Origin: JAGVPT01 sp964642725
Lineage (GTDB): Bacteria > Bacteroidota > Ignavibacteria > UBA10030 > UBA8401
DNA length: 11,668 bases
Direction: 5' to 3'
Assembly (NCBI GenBank): GCA_964642725.1
Contig: CAZXQG010000085.1
Location: 1-11,668, forward strand
Below, one piece after another: positions 6,427-11,668 of the stretch. The position numbers were made by a program, and so were the translations under genes. The notes beneath the pieces were generated by a model. That model ran no database searches. It was not told the DNA's origin and worked only from the letters and a program-made list of their open reading frames with translations. How positions within the stretch are numbered: position 1 is the stretch's first letter; each line of letters opens with the position of its first letter.

Positions 6427-8733
6427 ATGAAGAACTATTGTGGATATTTTCAACGATTACATATTCTACTTTTTTTGCTGCCGCTCTATGCACAATCGCA
6501 AACAGCCTCTCTTAGTGGAAAAATAATTGACGCTGCAACACATCAGCCGGTACGCGATGCGATTGTCGTCCTCATTGAAATTGGACAAAAGAAAAATACG
6601 ACCGACAGCGGCCTTTTTTTCTTTGGGCATCTCGCTGCCGGGCGTTATACAATTTCTGCCCGTCATGTCGCGTACGCGAGGATTGAACGGACTGTCGCGT
6701 GTGAAGAACAAAACGACAGTATTATTATTGAAATGCAGCCGGCGATTCTTCCATCCACCGAAGTGGTTGTTCGGAGCACGCGAACGTCGTCAGCGGCGCA
6801 AGGCATACCGTATCCTTTCAATGTTGAGACAAACGATCAACTTGTCCAACAATCGGGCGTGACAGTTTCCGATGCCCTGAAGAATTCTCCGGGAATTTCA
6901 CTTACCCGCGATGGATCATGGGAAACGGATGTTTCTATTCGCGGGATGGGAAGGTCAAACATTGTAACAATGATCGATAATACAAGAATTGAAACTGCGA
7001 CTGACATATCAGGCGCTCTTTCACTCCTCGACATTCACGATCTTGAAAGAGTTGAAGTCGTCAAATCTCCTGGTTCCGTTCTTTACGGAACCGGCGCATT
7101 CGGCGGTGTTGTCCATCTGATTACAAAGCGAAACTCCTTTACCGACCAACTTCAGACGAACGCAGAAACGACGAACGACCTTTCGAGCGTTGACGGCAAA
7201 GTCGGGCAGTATGCGGCATTCGAAAGTTCGTCCGATATGATCGCGACGCGGTTGAGCGGAAGTTATCGGCATGCCGGCAACACGATGACGTCTCTCGGAG
7301 AGATTCCAAATTCGCAATATCATGACTTTAACATCAACGGCTCGCTGGGCGTAAAGACCTTCGATAATCAATCGGTATTCTTCTCATACCAACGGTCTCA
7401 AGCGGAGGATACCGGAATTCCCGGGGGCGCGCCTCTCTCGCCGTCGGCAGCTGCACGCTACACACTCGCGAAGCGCGAACTGTTCGGGCTGGAATATATA
7501 ATTCCAAACCTCCGCCCGGGTGTGCCGCTTATTACTATCCGGCTTTCTCATCAGGACATCGAGCGCAATGTTGAACTCATTCAAAGTCCGGTGCTGACCC
7601 TTACGCCGCATGCAACACATGCGACAACAAGCGGACAAATCGAATCGAAAGTTGTTCTGTCCACCGACCAGGTGCTTACGATTGGTTCGGATGTGTGGCA
7701 GAGGGATTTGGACAGCAGGCGTGAAAGAACAAATACGAGCACCGCTCAAATTATCGGCGATCGGCCGGTGCCGTTCTCGCATTTCTTCAGCGCCGGAATA
7801 TACGGACAGGATGAGTGGCATCTGTTACCCGACAAATTGACGTTGACACTCGGTGCCCGGTACGATTGGATTCAGGTTGGCAGCGACGAGACACTGAACC
7901 CTGAATACATTATTACTTCCGGAGTTTTGCAGACATCTCCCCCCGGCCAGCAGATCCTTTGGAACAAGACCTCTGCCCGCGATGGATCGTGGAGCGCCAA
8001 CGGGGGATTATCGTATGCCCTTGACTCGGACCTGGACCTCACGTCGCTTATCTCTACAGCTTTTCGTTCACCTTCCCTTGAAGAACGTTTTCAATATCTC
8101 AACTTGGGAAGCATCGTGCGCGTGGGCAATCCGAATCTCCGTTCGGAAAAAAGTATCTCGGTAAATGCCGGATTTCGCGTACACACCAGCGGCATTCAGT
8201 TGCAGTCCGACATATTTTTCAACCGCTTGACGGACCTCGTTGGATACGTTCCGGGAGTGTTTGAAGGGGGAAGCGCATTCATAGAACAAAACATCGGTGA
8301 AGCCCGGTTGTACGGTTATGAACTATCAATCGAACAGAGGTTAGTTGAGTGGAATGTTCTGAAGTACTATGTTGCGTATGTTCGCGGGGAAGACACATTC
8401 GACCATACAAATCTCCCCCAGATTGCACCGCTCAACGGGCGGCTTGAATCAAGCACTCTTCTCCAGTCAGTCGGTACGGTTGACATCGCGGCCACTTTTT
8501 GTGCTGAACAGAAAAATCTTGCCGCAGGCGAAATACGCACGCCCGGGTACGCAATCGTTGATGCCGGGATTGTCAGCGTTCCGATTACTATAGAGCGATG
8601 GTCGTTTGTGATCCGGTCGGGCGTTCAAAACGTCTTTAATAAGTTGTATCAAAATCATCTTTCCACGCTGCGCGGGTTTATTACTTTCGAGCCGGGAAGG
8701 AACTTTTTCCTTTCGACGACTATTGCAATATAG
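6427..8733 (+). CDS. TonB-dependent outer-membrane receptor
   Basis: Outer-membrane active-transport receptor (768 residues) that takes up a bound ligand using TonB/ExbBD energy. An N-terminal signal peptide (hydrophobic HILLFLLPLYA, cleavage near residues 22-26) is followed by a carboxypeptidase-regulatory-like beta-sandwich (about 27-105, SGKIIDAATHQPVRDAIVVL), typical of receptors from the Bacteroidetes/Chlorobi side of the tree. A probable TonB box, TEVVVRS, is at 111-117. The plug domain (about 125-235) shows VSDALKNSPGI, SIRGMGRSNIVTMIDNTRI, and VEVVKSPGSVLYGTGAFGGVVHLITKR in pieces at 208-235. The 22-strand barrel follows, including FRSPSLEERF, and ends in FEPGRNFFLSTTIAI with alternating hydrophobic residues as expected for the last strand. 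The ligand (siderophore, haem, cobalamin or other) cannot be told. The ribosome site before the ATG is weak (AGAGA). There is no partner periplasmic or ABC gene next to it. Confidence 0.93.
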   Translation: MKNYCGYFQRLHILLFLLPLYAQSQTASLSGKIIDAATHQPVRDAIVVLIEIGQKKNTTDSGLFFFGHLAAGRYTISARHVAYARIERTVACEEQNDSIIIEMQPAILPSTEVVVRSTRTSSAAQGIPYPFNVETNDQLVQQSGVTVSDALKNSPGISLTRDGSWETDVSIRGMGRSNIVTMIDNTRIETATDISGALSLLDIHDLERVEVVKSPGSVLYGTGAFGGVVHLITKRNSFTDQLQTNAETTNDLSSVDGKVGQYAAFESSSDMIATRLSGSYRHAGNTMTSLGEIPNSQYHDFNINGSLGVKTFDNQSVFFSYQRSQAEDTGIPGGAPLSPSAAARYTLAKRELFGLEYIIPNLRPGVPLITIRLSHQDIERNVELIQSPVLTLTPHATHATTSGQIESKVVLSTDQVLTIGSDVWQRDLDSRRERTNTSTAQIIGDRPVPFSHFFSAGIYGQDEWHLLPDKLTLTLGARYDWIQVGSDETLNPEYIITSGVLQTSPPGQQILWNKTSARDGSWSANGGLSYALDSDLDLTSLISTAFRSPSLEERFQYLNLGSIVRVGNPNLRSEKSISVNAGFRVHTSGIQLQSDIFFNRLTDLVGYVPGVFEGGSAFIEQNIGEARLYGYELSIEQRLVEWNVLKYYVAYVRGEDTFDHTNLPQIAPLNGRLESSTLLQSVGTVDIAATFCAEQKNLAAGEIRTPGYAIVDAGIVSVPITIERWSFVIRSGVQNVFNKLYQNHLSTLRGFITFEPGRNFFLSTTIAI

Positions 8734-8739
8734 AAGTGT

Positions 8740-8753
8740 CCCCTTTTAAGGGG
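8740..8753 (+). terminator. weak stem-loop after the receptor gene
   Basis: CCCCTTTTAAGGGG begins 6 nt after the receptor stop codon and can form a 5-bp stem with a 4-nt loop, followed by CTTTGTT. The G+C-rich stem and partial T run fit a weak intrinsic terminator. Confidence 0.45.
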
Positions 8754-8792
8754 CTTTGTTCGAATGGGCCGTCATATTGGAGACATATGTTG

Positions 8793-8835
8793 TCTCTGTG
8801 TAATAATAATATTGTTTCACAGAGAGGCACAGAGA
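8793..8835. repeat. CACAGAG inverted and direct repeat
   Basis: TCTCTGTG (8793-8800) and CACAGAGA (8818-8825) are perfect 8-bp inverted arms around a 17-nt A+T-rich loop. A second CACAGAG follows at 8829-8835, 11 nt after the first. The pattern CACAGAG-nnnn-CACAGAG resembles a dispersed intergenic sequence that, as far as I recall, occurs in many environmental bacterial genomes; this link is from memory. It lies between the receptor stop and the transporter start. Confidence 0.5.
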
Positions 8836-8882
8836 ATCGCAGGGACAAACAACTCGTTCGTACTTACAGCGGAGTAAATTAA

Positions 8883-9764
8883 ATGACTTGGTTCGTATTG
8901 GCGACGTGCTCTGCGATACTTTCAGCGGCATCGGCTATTCTTCAAAAGAAGATTTTGTTTCGCCTGACAGCCCTTGAATTTTCCTTCCTCCTTTCAGTCG
9001 TTATTCTTCTGTTATCTCTGTTTGTCCCATTTTCGGTTGATGTCGTTTCCATTCCCGCTTCCACGCTCATAATTCTTATCGGCAAGAGCATCCTTGGCGG
9101 GATGGCATTTTTATTAGTGATGATGTCGCTGCAGCACAATCAGATCAGCAGTGCTCTTCCGCTTCTTGGGTTAACCCCCGGAGCTGCTGCACTTCTTGCA
9201 ATGATGCTGCTCGGCGAATCGCTTCGGCCGTGGGAATGGGCGGGTATCGGACTCATGATGGCAGGAACATACACGCTGGAAATACGTCCCGGTCAGGAAA
9301 TATTTCAACCGTTCAAGAACATCTTCGGGACAAAAAAATATTATTATATTTATGGAGCGGTGGGATTATTTGCGGTCTCTTCAGTTGCCGATAGAATGCT
9401 CGTGAGCAGTTACAGGGTTGACCCTCTTGTTGTCCTGTTTTATCAACATATCGTGTATTGTGCGGTATTCGGCCTCCAGTTATTGCTGCACAAATCTTCG
9501 TTTCCGGCGGCGCTCGAGAAAAGCAAAGGTCAATTTCTGTTTGTCTTCACCGTAGCACTGTTCACGGTCGCGTATCGATTTACGCAACTTGAAGCGACGA
9601 AACTCGCCCCGGTGGCGTTGGTGTTGGCTGTCAAACGGACTTCCATTCTCTACGCTACTTTTTTCGGAGGGAAGATTTTTTCCGACGATAGACTCTACGT
9701 AAAACTTCTTGCCGGAATATTGATCGTGATCTCCGGGTTTATCATCTTAAGAAACGTTGGATGA
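8883..9764 (+). CDS. EamA/DMT-superfamily membrane transporter
   Basis: Inner-membrane protein of the drug/metabolite transporter superfamily (293 residues, normal length), which exports or imports small metabolites. Two EamA repeats of five helices each can be seen. The first is about 3-132, with the typical end LGLTPGAAALLAMMLLGE, then WEWAGIGLMMAGTY (117-130). The second is about 155-290, with APVALVLAVKRTSILYATFF (242-261) and LLAGILIVISGFIIL (275-289). The repeats are joined by a charged loop at about 133-153. Hydrophobic segments at about 2-20, 32-50, 62-82, 90-111, 117-132, 155-170, 180-202, 217-232, 240-262 and 273-290 give ten helices. GGAG at 8871-8874 lies 8 nt before the ATG. The substrate cannot be inferred; the neighbours give no hint. 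Confidence 0.9.
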   Translation: MTWFVLATCSAILSAASAILQKKILFRLTALEFSFLLSVVILLLSLFVPFSVDVVSIPASTLIILIGKSILGGMAFLLVMMSLQHNQISSALPLLGLTPGAAALLAMMLLGESLRPWEWAGIGLMMAGTYTLEIRPGQEIFQPFKNIFGTKKYYYIYGAVGLFAVSSVADRMLVSSYRVDPLVVLFYQHIVYCAVFGLQLLLHKSSFPAALEKSKGQFLFVFTVALFTVAYRFTQLEATKLAPVALVLAVKRTSILYATFFGGKIFSDDRLYVKLLAGILIVISGFIILRNVG

Positions 9765-9818
9765 ATATTGCAGAATTGGAGGAATCATCTTTGGTTGCGT
9801 CCTCAATTGCGGGAATAT
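9765..9818 (+). other. imperfect hairpin after the transporter gene
   Basis: Just past the transporter stop, ATATT (9765-9769) can pair with AATAT (9814-9818), and AATTG-G-AGGA (9774-9783) with TCCTCAATT (9800-9808) across one bulge, around a 16-nt loop. There is no T run afterwards, so a 3'-end protective structure is as likely as a terminator. The rest of the gap to 9963 shows no gene or clear promoter. Confidence 0.35.
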
Positions 9819-9975
9819 ACTAGACTCACTCAGTCGTTGCATTCTGAACAAACAATCCAACATCATTGTCAATCTGGAGATCAGGAAGACAAAGTATTAT
9901 TAACATGACTCCAACTCAGATGAGGACACTCATTCATCATTTGATCATCATCTAGTTTAAAACGAAAGGAATACA

Positions 9976-10161
9976 ATGGAAAACGAAGAAAAATCAGTCC
10001 AACCCGTCATTGGCGAATATCAGGGGAAGCCGATCATCCGCATTCCAACCGTCGAAAATCCAAACCCGGATACAACCTGGCATTGGCTGTCGTTCGGGAA
10101 GAATAAGGCAAAAGCGATTGTTAAATATTACGATGCGATAAAGAAGTTTGCGGAAGAGTGA
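9976..10161 (+). CDS. small conserved-looking protein, unknown function
   Basis: A 61-residue soluble protein with no signal peptide or membrane segment. GAAAGGA at 9964-9970, 5 nt before the ATG, is a strong ribosome binding site and argues that the gene is real. The first 12 residues are acidic and probably disordered. Then come GEYQGKPIIRIPTVENP (13-29), WHWLSFGKNKAKAIVKYY (36-53) and AIKKFAEE at the end. The pattern 'YxGxPIIxI ... FxFGxxKAKAIxxYxxxIKxFxE' recalls a family of tiny proteins of unknown role found in many bacteria; this is recollection, not a search. It stands alone: the gene after it runs toward it, with 24 bp between the stops. Confidence 0.75.
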   Translation: MENEEKSVQPVIGEYQGKPIIRIPTVENPNPDTTWHWLSFGKNKAKAIVKYYDAIKKFAEE

Positions 10162-10185
10162 GCAAGCATCAGCGCGCGTAAAAAA

Positions 10186-10716
10186 TCATTTCCCTTCAAG
10201 AAACTCCAACGGATCAAAGAAATATTTCTCGAGTTCGCCTCTAGAAAAACAGATCAGAGAGTACGAAGAGTAGAACCTCGCCGGAGTCGCCGGTCCCGGC
10301 CGCAGGGGCATCGGACGGATTCGCAGAACTTCAAAATGAAGATGATCGAATTGCCGCCCATAGCGGTTCAACTCGTCGCGATTCATGAATCTCCCTATCG
10401 GAGTCTCGGGGGACACGGCCCCATTCACATCGACGGTAATGCCCGCAAGATGTTCGTATAAAGTCCAGAATCGCCTTCCGTGATATTCGTGCTCCATAAT
10501 AAGTTGGGCATAAGGACCGTCGTCCCGCTTGCTGATGACGACGCCTTGTGCAATCGGGTATACCGGCTCGTTGAGATAGTTCGGATGAGGCCTCGTGATG
10601 TCTATTCCTGAGTGATAGTGAGACGGTACGTTCTTCCTTGCCTTTCTTACCAAACCGAATTTGCCGATGGACGTCAGCTTCAGTTCGTCGGTTGAAAAAC
10701 GGTCCTTCGTCTGCAT
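10186..10716 (-). CDS. M23/LytM-type metallopeptidase without signal peptide
   Basis: A 176-residue protein with the LytM/M23 endopeptidase fold, which cuts peptidoglycan cross-links when active. Zinc-site motifs are present: HSGID (35-39; H35 and D39) and HLHFE (125-129; H125 and H127). YEHL (87-90) is at the place of the usual YxHL catalytic histidine. The strand pattern VYPIAQGVVIS (52-62) and SPETPIGRF (102-110, usual form 'xGxxIGxxG') also fits the domain. All key residues are conserved, so it may be active. Oddly there is no signal peptide or membrane anchor, and an in-frame TAA lies 4 codons upstream of the ATG, so no longer N-terminus is possible. The substrate-facing GxHxG motif is SHYHSG here. 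The ribosome site is weak (AAGA). It may act in the cytoplasm, be exported another way, or serve a non-murein target. Confidence 0.85.
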   Translation of the reverse strand: MQTKDRFSTDELKLTSIGKFGLVRKARKNVPSHYHSGIDITRPHPNYLNEPVYPIAQGVVISKRDDGPYAQLIMEHEYHGRRFWTLYEHLAGITVDVNGAVSPETPIGRFMNRDELNRYGRQFDHLHFEVLRIRPMPLRPGPATPARFYSSYSLICFSRGELEKYFFDPLEFLEGK

Positions 10717-10875
10717 TCGAAAATATTCTTATGACTAAGACGTCGCACGGCTTTTCTCATGAACAAGTTGACCAAGCCTAATAATATGTGTAGATTTATT
10801 AAACATCCTAGGGGCACAATCTATCGTGTTAATGAACTCACACAGTTTGCATCGCGTGCTATATATAGATAGCTT
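10717..10875. other. intergenic region between divergent genes
   Basis: About 160 bp separates the minus-strand peptidase from the plus-strand lipoprotein and should hold both promoters. A TATATATAGATAG stretch (10859-10871) could be a -10 region for the lipoprotein, but no -35 hexamer is found at proper spacing. GCTAT/ATAGC (10858-10862 and 10869-10873) can form a small hairpin followed by TTTT. Nothing else is identified. Confidence 0.3.
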
Positions 10876-10887
10876 TTGAGAGAAACT

Positions 10888-11448
10888 ATGAACCGAAAAC
10901 AATCCATCATCATTTTGCTTGCTGCCAGTCTCACCGTCATTGGATGCGGAAGAAGTAATTACTTTTTACGTCTCGATAATCCGCCCGGCCTGGAAGGTTA
11001 TCTGGGATTCAGATGGACCACGCCGACAGATTTCATCGAAAAGCGTTTCGTAGGTTACAGCAGTGGTTCCGTTCCAATGCCCGAATTGACGACCAGCGAT
11101 ATTCTTGCTTACTCCAATGTCTCTTTTCTCTCGAAAAGGGCGTCATCATGCCAACTCTTCTGCGGTTCCACCGGATACTATGCCGCGAAACTGGTTTTTC
11201 AAACGACAGACGCCTCATCGGCCGAAGATGTTCGCTTTCTTCGCGAACGGTTGTCAGAGATCTATGGCCGTGCTCATGGCACAGCCGGTGATGCCGATCC
11301 CTATGCCGTGGAGAGTGTTTTAGCAAACTACACATGGTCACATTGCAGGCTCGAACTAACCCTCGAACCCGACACAACGATTGTTATTAACGCATATGAA
11401 AATCGTTCATGTTTTCCTGCAGGTCCAGAGATGATGTTCGACAATTAG
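10888..11448 (+). CDS. small outer-membrane-type lipoprotein, unknown function
   Basis: A 186-residue predicted lipoprotein. The ATG at 10888 is preferred; a TTG four codons upstream (10876) would add only MRET before a good signal peptide. The signal peptide has NRK, a hydrophobic core (IIILLAASLTV) and the lipobox VIGC with Cys20. The following Gly-Arg lacks Asp at +2, which by the E. coli rule favours the outer membrane. The mature part has GYLGFRWTTPTDFIEKRF (from about 37), recalling the 'GIxWGTpxxeV' start of several poorly known lipoprotein families; a helical stretch SSAEDVRFLRERLSEIYGRA (about 111-130); and a C-terminal pair of strands (YTWSHCRLELTLEPDTTIVI). Four cysteines in the mature chain besides Cys20 (in SSCQLFC, SHC and RSC) could form disulfides in the periplasm. 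Function is not recognised. Confidence 0.75.
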   Translation: MNRKQSIIILLAASLTVIGCGRSNYFLRLDNPPGLEGYLGFRWTTPTDFIEKRFVGYSSGSVPMPELTTSDILAYSNVSFLSKRASSCQLFCGSTGYYAAKLVFQTTDASSAEDVRFLRERLSEIYGRAHGTAGDADPYAVESVLANYTWSHCRLELTLEPDTTIVINAYENRSCFPAGPEMMFDN

Positions 11449-11456
11449 CGTTGCAA

Positions 11457-11486
11457 GCTAACCGGCCGCACCCGGCTGGAGTTAGC
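11457..11486 (+). terminator. stable stem-loop after the lipoprotein gene
   Basis: GCTAAC (11457-11462) pairs with GTTAGC (11481-11486). Inside it, 11463-11468 pairs with 11473-11478 (six pairs, one G-U) around a CACC loop, with a 2-nt bulge between the stems. It starts 8 nt after the stop codon. No T run follows, so it is a structured 3' end rather than a classical intrinsic terminator. From 11487 to 11647 there is no gene; ATTTGTAA occurs twice (near 11524 and 11548). Confidence 0.45.
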
Positions 11487-11647
11487 GAGATCGACAAGGT
11501 GACAGAGAAAGAGAAATATTGCAATTTGTAAAATGTTGAATTACATTTGTAAGCATAATTAATAGTTTTTGTTCCATATTTGTGCCACAGGTTAGGAAGT
11601 CAGCCCAAATTGTTCTAAGACATTAGGTTTTTTAGCCGAAATGCTCT

Positions 11648-11668
11648 GCGGGAGTAATTCAGTGGTAG
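11648..11668 (+). tRNA. 5' end of a tRNA, probably tRNA-Gly (cut by window end)
   Basis: The last 21 bases have the form of a tRNA start: a 7-nt acceptor arm GCGGGAG (11648-11654), T8-A9 (11655-11656), a D-stem 5' strand ATTC (11657-11660), the D loop AGTGGTA, and the first base of the closing strand. The wording GCGGGAG-TA-ATTC-AGTGGTAG matches bacterial tRNA-Gly genes as I remember them. The anticodon lies beyond the window, so the amino acid is inferred. Confidence 0.75.

Noticed and set aside
7384..7821. Minus-strand frame of 145 codons inside the TonB-dependent receptor
   Set aside because: Antisense to the receptor barrel; no family features.
9866..9900. TTGTCA ... TATTAT promoter before the 61-residue gene
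   Set aside because: The spacer is 23 bp, too long for a normal -35/-10 pair.
10876..10887. TTG start for the lipoprotein gene
   Set aside because: It would add four residues before a complete signal peptide; the ATG at 10888 gives a standard lipoprotein N-terminus.

Overview
The window looks like a piece of a Gram-negative, anaerobic or facultatively fermentative bacterium, most likely of the FCB group (Ignavibacteria, Chlorobi or Bacteroidetes relatives). This is inferred from an outer-membrane TonB-dependent receptor that starts with a carboxypeptidase-regulatory-like domain, an outer-membrane-type lipoprotein, a multimeric NAD-linked [FeFe] hydrogenase, and moderate G+C. The taxonomy is inference; no marker gene is complete (one tRNA is cut by the right edge).

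Left half (about 100-5700, minus strand): one compact operon hydC-hydB-hydA encoding a soluble trimeric [FeFe] hydrogenase of the HndABCD/HydABC type. The genes overlap (ATGA, 4 nt, between hydC and hydB; 8 nt between hydB and hydA), each has a purine-rich ribosome binding site, and a 14-bp perfect hairpin lies just after hydA. The main oddity is hydB. After an ordinary NuoF-like flavoprotein, the ferredoxin-like tail usual for HydB is replaced by a complete GltD/NfnB-like FAD/NAD(P)H oxidoreductase. HydA has all accessory Fe-S domains, but its first H-cluster motif reads TSCSPGW rather than TSCCPGW. Electrons could in principle pass between H2, NAD(H), a second pyridine nucleotide site (probably NADP(H)) and possibly ferredoxin. 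No maturation genes (hydE, hydF, hydG) are in the window.

Middle (5663-6426): about 475 bp of gene-free, A+T-rich sequence upstream of hydC with several small inverted repeats, then a doubtful 77-codon minus-strand reading frame without an ATG.

Right half (6427-11668): separate single genes with no obvious common pathway. They are a TonB-dependent receptor (+), an EamA/DMT-family 10-helix membrane transporter (+), a 61-residue conserved-looking small protein (+), an M23/LytM-type metallopeptidase without a signal peptide (-), a small lipoprotein of unknown function (+), and the first 21 bases of a tRNA, probably tRNA-Gly, at the right edge. Short stem-loops follow several of these genes, and a CACAGAG-rich repeat lies before the transporter gene. 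No CRISPR array, insertion sequence or integrase was seen.
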